Shown here piece by piece: positions 45,501-56,486 of a DNA stretch of 64,000 nucleotides. Numbering within the stretch: position 1 is the stretch's first letter; each line of letters begins with the position of its first letter. This DNA comes from Hexactinellida sp. DTS-2022 (Eukaryota > Porifera > Hexactinellida). Made by a program: the position numbers and the translations under genes. Under the pieces are notes generated by a model. That model worked only from the letters and a program-made list of their open reading frames with translations. It was not told the DNA's origin and did not search any database. The stretch spans positions 3,162,001 through 3,226,000 of the forward strand of contig JAPNXP010000014.1 in NCBI GenBank assembly GCA_028753945.1, read 5' to 3'.

Positions 45501-46125
45501 AGTCCTGGGCATCATCATGTTCCAATCTTGAACATTTATAACGTGTTTTACTATGGTAAAAGCAGGTTATTAGAACACGATATTTCGCACCCAAAATAGC
45601 GATTACGTCATCATATGGTGAAATAGCACAATTCTGAAGGGTGCTATGTATACCTTGATACCAAGTTCCTATATAGTTATAGTACATTTATGACGTATAT
45701 CATTACTAGTTATGGAGATAATTATAAATAACCTATTTATCAATGGACTTTAAGTAATCCATGGTTCGGAGTAGTAGTAAGGCCTTATATAACGAAGGTC
45801 ACGATTCAGCATATCCCTCTCAGATTGGAGGTGTAGTTCTATGTTTCCTTCTCTAACGGCTGAAACCATTGCCAGCATGGACGAGACATCTTTGAGGTAA
45901 GAAATGGTCATGCTTGCTTCAGTGCTATATCAGCTCGAGTTAAATCTGAAATAGGTTCTCAAATCCTGATGACTTCACAACATTGCCAACTGTGCTTGAA
46001 CTATGATGTTTTCTTAGAGCAACAAGCGAAAACAGCAATTCAGGTTCTGTGATGGTATGGCCGGAAGTAATTTCTTCGACTTTGAACTGAACAAGAGCGT
46101 CAAAGCATTCTTTGTGGACTCTCAT
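42587..46125 (-). pseudogene. FEN1/XPG-like (PIN-fold) family gene of unknown role, broken by a foldback MITE
   Basis: Read on the minus strand. An N-terminal region MRVHKECFDALVQFKVEEIT (46066-46125) is followed, after 45803, by NHQNYARYCSYQHVYLRSME, HGDLITELVNKETKGTAGPF and STNTKAVNTWIRTIQIH (44570-44840). Further on come NPFDKSPPKC, TFVNERLESNVKDFF, TIPLAVATSESTLRQSNKA, VIIEGFDQHMLQGS, then EEADKRLVLHASLDDNDVVV with ETDVLIN (43485-43570), AMTGCDTTSYVFNVGK (43305-43355), and an acidic tail (42600-42950). EAD, TD and GCDTT resemble the metal-binding acids of FEN1/XPG nucleases. That likeness is my inference; I know the family only as multi-copy uncharacterised proteins in invertebrates and fish. 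Frame changes are frequent. Reading across the MITE gives ERDMLN/QVFAFNHQ. Confidence 0.65.
44847..45803. mobile_element. Foldback MITE with P-like ends, complete copy
   Basis: A 957-bp element with ends cgtgaccttcgttatataag and ...ttatataacgaaggtcacg. The two arms of about 470 bp are inverted copies meeting near 45320. The sequence gattcag flanks both sides, part of an 8-bp duplication [ga]ctgaatc on the coding strand of the FEN1-like gene. The subterminal tatataaggcct matches the P-element ends at 38019/41449. No coding capacity. Confidence 0.88.
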
Positions 46126-46139
46126 GCATATATAGTAAT

Positions 46140-46530
46140 GACGTCATTCGAACGCTTGAGCTGCAGACCCCGAGGCTATTATACCTGAATCTAAATACCA
46201 CTGCTTGTATCCTCTACAATTATGGCGTTTGAAGAGCAACTTTTGTCTCATCTTTATAGAGCACCTTATTCTTCCAGAGGATATGGCACAACTTGGAAAA
46301 AATCGCTTCATCAGAATGGACGTATATGTAGGGAAATTTCTAGGTCTTGTATGATGCCCAGCAGGAAATCAAGGTATTCTTTACTCCTCGTTTAAGTATA
46401 TTAGTTTTAGAAAGAAGTTAATCGTTGTGATTATTTCTTTAACCAATTAATTGGTAGGACAGTAACCATAAGTCATAAGAAATCAAGGAATATATTATTG
46501 AAATTCAGGAGAAATAAAATGGTTTAAATG
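46140..46530. other. Non-coding or unrecognised stretch
   Basis: Possibly more 5' sequence of the FEN1-like gene (minus strand), but I could not follow a frame. No other signal. Confidence 0.35.
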
Positions 46531-46536
46531 TTACAG

Positions 46537-47062
46537 TTGACTAACTTGCATTTGTTAGAATAGTTTTATGACTAACTTGCATTTGTTAGAATAGTTTTAT
46601 GGTCGACTTGCATTTGTTAGAATAGATTTATGGTCGACTTGCATTTGTTAGAATTGTTTTATGGTCGACTTGCATTTGTTAGAATTGTTTTATTGCTAAC
46701 TTGCATTTGTTAGAATAGTTTTATGGCCAACTTGAATTTGTTAGAATAGTTTTATGACTAACTTGCATTTGTTAGAATTGTTTTATGGACAACTTGCATT
46801 TGTTAGAATTGTTTTATGGCCAACTTGCATTTGTTAGAATTGTTTTATGGCCAACTTGCATTTGTTAGAATTGTTTTATGGTCGACTTGCATTTGTTAGA
46901 ATTGTTTTATGGCCAACTTGCATTTGTTAGAATAGTTTTATGGCCAAAATGCATTTGTTAGAATTGTTTTATGGCCAACTTGCATTTGTTAGAATAGTTT
47001 TATGGCCACTTGCATTTGTTAGAATTGTTTTATGACTAACTTGCATTTGTTAGAATTGTTTT
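46537..47062. repeat. Left terminal array, about 17 units of 31-32 bp
   Basis: The unit is ttgcatttgttagaat followed by [a/t]gttttatggccaac with variants (gtcgac, gactaac). It is inverted relative to 48827-49025. Confidence 0.93.
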
Positions 47063-47438
47063 TTGATCGATTGTATTTCCACTTGATTGGTATATTTAAT
47101 TTTATATTTTCTAAGTTTAATTTCTACCTGTTTCTGAAAAACCTATGAAGATTGAAGTGTATATTTCACAATTTTAAACAAACTCTGTCAACAAAAATAT
47201 TATCATTTGTCACTAATTTCATGTTTTCCAGAAACCAAACATCAGTTTCATTTCTGAAAGGATTCCTCTCAGAATTATATATAACAACAACATTTGGCGT
47301 GGTTTACACGTACGATAACTTAAATTGAATATACAATAGAAGAATACAGACGCACCGGTGGGAAAGTTTTCACTACATCAGATGAAATAAATACATCCAA
47401 TCTAAATCAAAGGTAATTTTGTTTATTTAAGATGTGTA

Positions 47439-48782
47439 TTGTTCAGAGATGGCTGCAAAGCAACGTGCAAACTTAATCGTGAAAGGGATTTAATTACGCC
47501 TTTAAAGCTTCATAACCACAACACCGAGGCCTACCGAAATGAATTATTTGCCCTTAAGAGGAAATGTAAAACGGTTGCAAAAAATTCGCAAACGAATTTA
47601 AGGAAGGTATTCGATGATGTTACGAGAGATAATCCAAGGGCATGTGAAATTTCCTTTTCAGAATGCGAATCTAGGATGTTTCGAGCGAGAAAAACCTTAG
47701 AACCTAGGATCCCTCAAACAGCTTTAGAATTCAGTGAAATTATATCGACTACTACTTTCGGGAAGTTTTTTAAATTTAGCCTAACAGTGGGTAACGAAAC
47801 TGGTGTGGTATTCTATTCAGATTCAATGAGTGAGTTTCTATTGAATTTTACTAACATACAATATGTTGGCACATTTTTTAAGGTCCCCATTCAATTTTAT
47901 CAGTTGTGGACTATTTTATTTCAGTGGGAAGACACAGTCTACCTGCAATTCATTGTTTAATGACCGGAAAGAGACAAGATTTATACCAAACAATATTAGA
48001 ATCCGTCCGACATAACATTCCTCACTTTAGACCTCAGGCATCGATGTCAGATTGGGAAGAAGGCCCCGAAATGCTTTTAGAGTAACCTATCCCCAGCTAA
48101 AGATTTATGGATGCTGGTTTCATTTCATCCAGCGAATTTGGGCGAAAACCCAAGAACTCAGTCTTGTCGAGGGATATCGTAAAAACAAGAAATTGAAAAA
48201 TTTATCAAAACATTGATGTCCATTCCATTTTTGCCACATCCCTTAATTATTCCCACTTTTGATTTTATTCAGATGCCAACTAATGTAGAAAATTCGGATA
48301 AAATCAAACTCGAAACACTAAAGAAATATTTCAAAAGAAGATGGTTAATTCGAATATCTCCAGAGGATCTTTCTATCAATGAGCTCAACATTGCAACCAA
48401 CAACGGAGCAGAAAGTTATCATTCAAAACTAAAAACCAACATACGTACAAGTCATCCAAGGATTTGGACTTTTATAGGAGTCCTAAACAACATAATTCAG
48501 GATGTGGACAACGATGTAGGACGTTTGTGTCAGAGCAGGCAAATCAGTAGGCCACAGAAAAGGAAGGATTTAAAGAATTTCGAACAAAGGGATAGATGCA
48601 AGCAAATGTTAATTGATGGCGATTATGATCCATGGCAGTTCCTGGAAGTTATTAGAAGACCTAAGCCAATCTTGTCCTATATGTCGCTCGAATATTCAGA
48701 ACATGTTCCAAATATTCATTCATCAATATCCGGAGTAATTGTTGTGTTCTTAAGTATAATAAACCATTTCGTATACTGTTAG
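47439..48782 (+). pseudogene. MULE transposase relic
   Basis: The first open segment (47439-47960) starts within a FLYWCH-like region (CKATCKLNRERDLITPLKLH-NHNTEAY). It continues with ALKRKCKTVAKN and then the start of the catalytic fold (GVVFYSDSM). A frame change leads to AIHCLMTGKRQDLYQTIL and RPQASMSDWEEGPEM (about 47950-48070, with the likely second Asp). Another segment at 48213-48782 gives ELNIATNNGAESYHSKLK (final Glu in NNGAESYH). At least two frame changes or stops are present. Confidence 0.82.
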
Positions 48783-48826
48783 TAAATCAGGTTATTTTGT
48801 GCACCATGACTTAAGACATAGGTATA

Positions 48827-49025
48827 AAAACAATTCTAACAAATGCAAGTCGACCATAAAACTATTCTAACAAATGCAAGTTAGTCATAAAACTATTCTA
48901 ACAAATGCAAGTTAGTCATAAAACTATTCTAACAAATGCAAGTTAGTCATAAAACTATTCTAACAAATGCAAGTTAGTCTTAAAACAATTCTAACAAATG
49001 CAATCAGTTGAAATTCTAACAAATG
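48827..49025. repeat. Right terminal array of the MULE
   Basis: Six to seven units of attctaacaaatgcaagtta plus gtcataaaact, inverted relative to the left array. Confidence 0.92.
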
Positions 49026-50173
49026 CTGCGCCCCCATTATTAGCTGACATATCTTTATCTCAATAGCTAGTAATGACAGATATATGATTACGTAAACTCT
49101 ATTTTTCGTGGGAATTATCGTGTTTTTATAGCCCGCTTTTAACATAGTTAAACGCATTATAATTGTTCAAAATTGGAACATGAGGATTTCCATAACTAGT
49201 TTATGAAATATATAGAAATTATAAATGGAATGTTAACACATTCCTCGGTTTCCAGGGAAAGCCATATTTCTTAAAATGAGCCATAACTCAAAAACTATCT
49301 ATTTTATGTAAACAATGCAGGTACTGTCTGTACTGATCTATCCGCAATTGGAACTTCCTATTCATTAATAATACATTTTCTAGGCCTAACTTCAATAATC
49401 TTTGAGATAATGAGTGTACAGTGGAACCCCGCGTATCGGGGCACCTCCGTCCAAGCGCTCAGCGCTCCGATACGAGGGAGTGCCCCGATATGCGGGGTTC
49501 TAAGAGAACTCCAATATGTTTGGTTAAAAAAATTAAGTTAGCACCTACACAACAAATCATACACATATAGTCAAAACCTAGAGTTAAGGCAGATATTTAA
49601 GCAGTACTACACTTTACAATTCCACATTATACTTTACCTACACTAGAAGTCACAAATCTATGATATTCACGGAAATTTCTTTTTGAAAAACTCCCTCGAT
49701 TAAATCTGCACGAGTCTCTAGCGTGAGTGAGTGACGCTTAGCGGTCATTACAAAGAATACTAAGCTGCTCAAAAGTAAAAAGCATGTTACTCAAGAGAAA
49801 TAATCTTCGGTGGAGTGCCCCGATAAGTGAATGGCGCCCCGATACGCGGGTTTATTTTTAATGGGAAAAAAACAAATTCCCAACCGACTGCCCCGATCGC
49901 GGGGTTCTACTGTATTACCATATAAAGAATATAAAAACACGATAGATTGCAACGAAAATAGCGATTACGAAATCAAATGGTGATATATCACAATTCTTAA
50001 GGGTGTTATGTATGCCTTGATGTCATGTTCCTAACTTCCTAGACAATTATAATCCATTTCTCAGGTCTGTCATTACTAGCTATTGAGATAAAGATATGTC
50101 AGCTAATAATAAATTACCTTTATGTAATCCATGGTTCGGAGGAGTAGTAAGGCCTTATATAACGAAGGTCACG
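49026..50173. mobile_element. Foldback MITE with P-like end, left end truncated, carrying a TA-MITE
   Basis: The right end ttatataacgaaggtcacg and interior (ataactagtt, attataaatggaatgttaac, ctcggtttccagggaaag) match 44847-45803. The left arm begins at attattagctgacatatc and lacks its terminus because the MULE ends there. The TA-MITE at 49419-49912 sits near its centre. Confidence 0.82.
49419..49912. mobile_element. pogo/Tigger-type TA-MITE, CAGTGGAACCCCGCG ends, copy 1
   Basis: 494 bp from cagtggaaccccgcgtatcg to ...gatcgcggggttctactg, flanked by TA. Subterminal gccccgatacgcggg-like motifs occur at both ends. A second copy runs off the window at 63824. Confidence 0.9.
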
Positions 50174-51300
50174 ATAGATGCTTCCAATTTGTTTATAAGG
50201 GGTCATCGAAGGTGCGGATTTGAAATTTGGTAGCCAATTTAATTTAAATTACTATTTATAAGAAATAATTGAATTCACTAAATTTATGTTAAATTCACAT
50301 TGAAATCGGTGTTAAATTATTAATTATAATAATTATTATTTATACTAATTTGCTAAAGAGCATAATCTCAGAGATGATACAAGATAGAAACAAATTTCAA
50401 ATTTATCAATTGATCATTATACCACGTAACACCCCTATAAATGGGTCTTGACACCTTGTGGTGATGATGATATCATCAAAAAATGTGGTTTTTTTACAAT
50501 TTTGTGAATTATATACTTTGAATGAGTTGGTTGGTGTTGGCTGAACACCCAACACGCACATACAAAATGCTAACTCATCACTTATTAAATTCTTCTGAAA
50601 GTTGAATATCTTGAAATTAAGTGAGCTAAAAAGAAACTTACAACTCAGTAAGGGTCGTTACATTCCGAAACACCTTACTGAATTGGTTTAACACCTTCAT
50701 AGTGATGATGACATGTCGAAAAAATAATCCAAAATTGCAGCAGTGAAGACAACATTTTCCTTTGGAGGCACTATCAATTAACCAACTACCAAAATATAGT
50801 GCTTCGAAAGGAACATGCGTCGGCACAGCTGCAATTTTGTTATTAATATTATTAGTCCGTATTCTCTACACAGAACAAATTTTAATTAACTAGAAGCCCA
50901 AATTTTCAGGATATGTGTCTCATAGGTTACAGATGTGCACCTGGGGTCAGGATTTTAGATTAAAGAATTTGGACACATTTTTGCACCTATTCAATGTTAG
51001 AAAAGGAACAATAAAAAGTGCGCGAATATTCAATTTATATGCATTCGATCTAGAATTTAATTCTACACCTTTTACAGTGCACGAATTCTCAAATTGGGTT
51101 TAGTTTGTGTCACAATTGAGTTGCAAATTCCCTTTCTTTACCAACACTTCAGTTCAATTAAAGGTGTTAAATCTAATTTTATTGTTTCAACTTGTGATAA
51201 CTATATTGATTCCACTTGTGAATTCGAGTAGGCTTCTATTTTCTAAATTAAAACTAAGATTTTGCATCCCATACACAACAACAGATTATGTGATTATATT
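50174..51300. other. Non-coding, partly dispersed-repeat sequence
   Basis: No gene. Part (50930-51185) is the repeat shared with 14750-15002. Repeated aacacc..at..gtgatgatga motifs occur near 50440 and 50690. Confidence 0.5.
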
Positions 51301-51304
51301 GGGA

Positions 51305-51480
51305 ACGACGCATTTGTTAGAATTTTGAAGTTGTCATTTGTCAGAATCTTGAGTTCTTACTTTGTCAGACTGGATTTTATCTCGTTCTGACTTTGTCAGA
51401 CTGGGTTTTTATCGACTTCTGACTTTGTCAGAATGGGGTTTTTTCGAGTTTACTTTGTCAGAATTGATATTATTGTGCTA
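51305..51480. repeat. Degenerate array of gactttgtcagaat units
   Basis: About six spaced units of tttgtcaga[at]t/ctgg, the first reading gcatttgttagaattt like the MULE terminal arrays. It is possibly the end of an otherwise lost MULE. Confidence 0.6.
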
Positions 51481-51637
51481 TGATTTGGGAGGATCATTTT
51501 TTTCATTTTGTAACTTATAATTTATTGTCAACTTTATATAAATAGTTAGAAGAAGATAAATAACTATGATAAGAACCTTAATTGGATGTGATAAGTGGGT
51601 AGGTTAGCTCGTGAATATTTGAACATATCGTCTATCG

Positions 51638-51780
51638 CAGTGGTTCTCAAACCTTTCACAGCGCGTACCACTTCATCAAATATTAGGGTCTCCGCGTAGC
51701 ACCATAATGATCGATATTTAAATAGACCCCTGAAAACGACGTATAACATATCGTACACCAACCAGCCAAAAGTATTTGAA
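51638..51780. mobile_element. hAT terminal fragment (CAGTGGTTCTCAAACC)
   Basis: The sequence cagtggttctcaaacctttc then gcgcgtaccac is the widespread hAT end seen in many animals. No matching right end was found, so it is truncated or decayed. Confidence 0.6.
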
Positions 51781-52588
51781 CAATAAGGATTTCAATGCAC
51801 ACACATCACTCGTCTGGTAACTTATTAACGGCTATCTAAACTACTCTGAAATGACTATAAATATATTATTATAGATAGAAATTGCAAAATATTGTGATTT
51901 CTATTCAATTTTGAAAAAAATCACGAAGTGGCATAAGTATTTCTGCCACGTGCCACTTGTGGGATAAGTGGCACAAATGGAAATGTGGCTGTATCACAGC
52001 AGAAAATATTCAGATTGATTTGAGATTAAGCACTTAGAGTAATTAAACCATGTGGAATTCAAATCTGCTATCAGAATTAATATATTAACATTGCATCTTA
52101 ATGATAACTAATTAATTATTTAATTAGCTAATTATATATTTATTGAGTTTAACGCCAACATAAAAATGTAAATTCGAAAACTTTGCTGTTTTATTATACT
52201 TTAGACATCGTTTCATGTAAATAGCCATTTTGTAACATCTACTAATGTTATTATGCTGGTATAACCTCAAATGTCGGAATACCAATTATTGCTGTTCAAA
52301 TACTTTTGGCCGGGTATTGTACTAAAGTACATTTCCATTGTATTTAATAACATTTCAATTTTGATGTATTTTTAAAGTATACTGATCTACCCCCTCTGAA
52401 GGGCGTAGCTAGGAGAAAGTCTCTGCACGGTCAAATGTACAAGCAGCGAGCGTAGTGAGTGACCTAAGGGGGTTGGGGAGTATACCCCCAGGATTTTTTT
52501 GCAGAGTAATGTTAACTACTAATCTACCTGGAGGAAGCATAATTTACTAACAAAAACAAAATACAATTGATCTAGAATGTGTACTCTA
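51781..52588. other. Non-coding stretch
   Basis: No gene. Near 52395-52490 the phrase gggcgtagctagg..gcgagcgtagtgagtg resembles the end of a further non-autonomous transposon, with no partner found. Confidence 0.45.
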
Positions 52589-53341
52589 CAGAGGGGCTGG
52601 ATGGATTATGGATTATGGATTTCATGGATTTATGATCCATCAAATCCATAATCCATGGATTTTGGATGGATTTGGATTGACAAATCCCAAACTCATGGAT
52701 ATCGAATGGATTTGGATTCTCCAAATTCAAAGGAAATCCATGAAATCCACGAGATCCATGAAATCCATAAGATCCATGAAATCCATCAGATCCATGAAAT
52801 CCATCCGTCAGTACCATTGCAGGCGCTATCAGTATCTATGTTGGGCGATTATAGTGCCTGCATGGTACTGACGGAGGTACAGGTGGTAATTAGGATTTAT
52901 TTCAACGGTTATTATCAATTGAACTAACAGAATTCACGAATCAAATTCGATGTAATCAATACGCCTATCCAAATCTACAACATAATAGAAAATCCATTTC
53001 GTAAACTAACACATTGTACCAGAACGTATGTGTGATACTAGATTCTATTGAAAAGAATTCTAACAAGTAAAGTGAGAAGAAATCAATTAGGAAATTGAAA
53101 CATGGATATTCCATTACATAATAATAATTAAAGTTTATACATACGGGATTTGATGGATCTTATGGATTTCATGGATCTAATGGATTTCATGGATCTGATG
53201 GATCTGATGGATTCATGGATTGGACATGGATTTGATATCAGTATTCCATATGGATATGGATTGGATTTGGATCTATATTCCTGTGGAAAATGGATTAGTG
53301 AATGGATTTGGATTATGATTTTGGTCCATCTGGCCCCTCTG
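52589..53341. mobile_element. hAT-type element filled with ATGGATTT-type minisatellite, perfect 8-bp TSD
   Basis: The ends cagaggggctggatgg and ccatctggcccctctg carry the duplication gtactcta at 52581-52588 and 53342-53349. The interior near both ends (52600-52805 and 53150-53300) is a simple array of atccatgaaatccat and its inverse. A small palindrome (cagtaccattgcaggc...gcctgcatggtactg) lies at 52808-52873. Open frames with repeating MDLMDFMD or EIHEIHEIH are products of the repeat and not genes. Confidence 0.88.
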
Positions 53342-53349
53342 GTACTCTA

Positions 53350-53686
53350 GCAACATTAGAGAATTGAAGGTATTGACGGTGTTGAATAATATCAACAATA
53401 AACTGCCAACAATTCAAATGGCTGAATTAGGGGTGAGCAAGTGCAACTCTGGTCTACTTTTAAAGAGCAGATTCATTGTCCACATGAAATTCCCCGTCGT
53501 TGAAGGGGTCACTTGCCCATAGTTTATCCCTAACAACGCAATGATGTCTCATTTACCAAAATTGGTCCTAAACCTATCGAGTGACCCCTTGTCAACCCCA
53601 TCAGCTATCTGAGTCTAGTTATAAACATAGTGACACTCTAAATAGTTATTTGATGCTGTTTACGACAATTTCCTTAGTTCTCATTA
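53350..53686. other. Non-coding stretch
   Basis: Nothing recognised. Confidence 0.5.
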
Positions 53687-54034
53687 CAGTATATTCTCTC
53701 TAATAGTCCACCAGTGGGTAAAAGGACCCAGGTGGGCTATTAGGGAATATGGAGCATTATAGAATTTATCCTTAAGTAACATCAAATATACATAATATGC
53801 TATGATACGGTATAGTTATCATATATTATTACAAGCAAATATAATCGAGAATATATACGTAGAGTCAATATAAACTATTAGGGAGTATGAACTGTACGAA
53901 AGTAATACGTAATCAAATCTGGTATTTACTAGTCCATCTGTAGTTAGGGGGCCCATGTGGACGCTAGCTTAAATAACATCGAAACTAATTAAGGTGGGCA
54001 AATAGAGAAGTGGACGTTTAGAGAGAACTGAGTG
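53687..54034. mobile_element. TA-MITE with TTCTCTCTAATAGTCCACC end
   Basis: The left end cagtatattctctctaatag, then tccacc, and the right end ggacgtttagagagaactgagtg are imperfect inverted repeats flanked by TA. It is pogo/Tigger-like in style. Confidence 0.7.
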
Positions 54035-54036
54035 TA

Positions 54037-54957
54037 CAGGGAACTTAACACATAATGGTGACAAGCCCTTCGGTCTCGGTCGCTTTGCGACGGATCTGTG
54101 CTACACACCTCAAGTTAACGGCCGCTATGCGGCCTTACTCATCATCCTTGCTACCATGCAAAATGGTAGTGCATGGTATAACAAACCTTTCTACCATTTT
54201 CTATAGTTTTAACTTGTTTATCTATAATACCCGTTGGAAGCAAACTTATAGGTTGATTTTGAATTTTAATTAATCTGTTTACCTATTATAACATTTGGAA
54301 GTTAGTTTATATCTTATTTATAAATACGGTTTCGATTCCCTAATTAATACAATCCGGACAAACACACAAGTAAACAAATAACAATCGAGTTTTAATAATA
54401 GATATACTGGACTTAAGCACTAAATCTTATAATAAACTTAAGAGTTTTTAGAAATATTGCTGCTAGGTCCGGACAAATTACACACTCACGAAATCATTTA
54501 TAGCAAATTGACTGTTTCTGCAGCTGCATGAAGTAGGGTTAAAACTTAAGACGTACTTTCGGATACTACGTACTCTATTAGCCGATTTTTCCTCCTATCT
54601 GATCCACTATAAATGATTCGGTTAATACGTACTCAGATATGACGTACCTCTGATAAGACGTACCAATTTCTATTCCCAAGTAAATAAATATACTTGTATT
54701 TTAAATCGTCAGAACGTACTCGATAAAACTATTAGCAGAACTCAGTTAGTAATTGGTTTAAATGAGTAGGTTTCAACTAAATAGTATTAACGCCTCATAA
54801 GGGGGAAACATTTCATACATTTCACACCTCTCGATAGTATTTCAGAACGCTTTGAGTTAAAATGATTATAGCCATTAGAAATTCTGTAAATACCTGATTT
54901 TCTATACGTATATAATACATTTTAGAACCCTAGGTGTCACGGTTTTCAAAATAACCA
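54037..54957. other. Non-coding stretch
   Basis: No gene. The motif acgtac[ct] recurs every 20-40 bases around 54550-54720. Confidence 0.45.
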
Positions 54958-54959
54958 TA

Positions 54960-55580
54960 CCGTAAACTGGGGCGACTTTGACCCTAGGAGGTTACTTTGT
55001 CCCACAATAGCAATTTTAATTAAATATTTTTAAATAAGAAATATTGCGGTTTGAATACCTTTGGATATATTGTGAGTTTCATTCAACATATTATCAATAT
55101 GATCACAATTATTCATTATTTGGTGAAGTATGTTATTGTAGTTTTATTCATTTGAGTATTTAGAGTATATTTCAACAAAGATTATATGTTTAGAACTTCC
55201 TTGGAATTTTCGAGGAAATACATCATTATGCACATAGTTCATTAAGTCTTCCATGGATTCAAGTATAAAGTAATAATTTTCTAAACAAATCAAAAAAGTG
55301 CATACTGTAAGATTTGTCATTATCGTTTTCATATGAAATGCTTTTATTTCACGTGTTTAACATAATGGGACAATTTCAACTCCATTATATAGGTAGCTTT
55401 GGCACAAGATAAAGTTTTAGAATAATTAGTTAGAAGTACCCCAAAGTTTAGCTATCTCATTATTTGAACATTTTATGTGCTACCAATAAAATTAATTGAC
55501 AAATACTATATTCCCAGAGATTATTTAAAGAAATACATTGATAAACGTGAAATAATGGGACAAAGTCGCCCCATTTACGG
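54960..55580. mobile_element. TA-MITE with CCGTAAACTGGGGCGACTTTG ends
   Basis: Left end ccgtaaactggggcgacttt, right end aaagtcgccccatttacgg, flanked by TA. Internal inverted motifs gtcccac and gggacaa are present. Similar ends are common in animal MITEs. No coding capacity. Confidence 0.85.
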
Positions 55581-55582
55581 TA

Positions 55583-56029
55583 TATGATAATTTTCATGTG
55601 ACCAATTTTGATGACGAAGCATATTTTCCCACTCTTGATCTATGTACAGCAGAGACTAGCTCAAAAATTCTAATCACATCACACAGTGGTTTAAAATGGG
55701 AGTTAGCAAAGAATAGGTATCCTGGTTGCAGATAGACATATGAAATGTATTAAATGCATATGGGTTATCGTATACTAGAAATCGATTGGTGTAATAATAA
55801 TTTCTCTATGGCTTCTACATATTCAGTTATGACGTCATTACACATTAAAAAAAAATCTTTTTCAATAATTTTTTTTTAAATTTTCACTACAATGTAACTT
55901 GGTATTTCTGATAAATAATAAATTACTCCCTAAACTAATATTTTTATTCTTATTTAGCTATATTATATTTAATAATCTCAAATTTTATGAATGAATTATG
56001 AGTGAATCAACAATTTTATCAATGGACGA
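55583..56029. repeat. Dispersed non-coding repeat fragment
   Basis: Shares the order gatgacg.agca.atttt, gacta.agctc and aatcacatcac with 8880-8980 and weaker parts with 60700-60900. It borders the 3' end of the RAG1-like gene. No gene. Confidence 0.45.
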
Positions 56030-56486
56030 TTATAACGCATTATTATAGTTATCTCTACAAGCCTTAGCTCTTCTTGTATGACTGTGTTCCCCACACTTTT
56101 CGCAGACTAAATTTGATCGATATAGATTTAGTACGGGATCACTTTCCGAAGCCAATCTCACGAAAATGTCCATCACATTATCTTCGAACGAAGACTTCCT
56201 TGCGAGATTATCCCTATACTTTCTTAGTAGCTTGTTGTATGCCTCGGATCCTTCCTCAGAGAAACTTTTCAAGCCACGGCCATGGTTGAACTCTTTCAAA
56301 ATTTCTTCTGAGTAAGTTAATACCCTATGCAATGTAGGTGTAATGAACGCCCGCGCCCATGGTAGAGACTCAACGATCATGATATAAGTTTCTGTACACA
56401 GATCCCCAAATACTTCAGTATCAATAATTCTGTCAGAGTTTATTATTCTAAGAATAGCGGACAACTGGGTATGTAGCTTTGAGAGC

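Larger units (their letters stand above)
46531..49025 (+). mobile_element. MULE with long inverted terminal arrays, broken
   Basis: The left end is an array of about 17 units (46537-47062). The right end is an inverted array of six or seven units (48827-49025). The outermost sequences are ttacagttgactaacttgc and gcaatcagttgaaattcta (inverted). A MULE transposase relic lies between. Partial inverted relatives are at 7440-8325. The right end abuts and truncates the foldback MITE that follows. Confidence 0.85.

Noticed and set aside
46537-49025. CRISPR-like arrays at 46537-47062 and 48827-49025
   Set aside because: Units are contiguous variants without unique spacers, inverted at the two ends of a MULE, in a eukaryotic genome.
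52572-53350. Frames with MDLMDFMD or EIHEIHEIH
   Set aside because: Products of the atccatgaaatccat minisatellite inside a non-autonomous element.
55679-55690. cacagtg heptamer 3' of the RAG1-like gene as a recombination signal or element end
   Set aside because: It lies in a dispersed repeat, with no nonamer, no partner upstream of 63301 and no 5-bp duplication; most likely chance.
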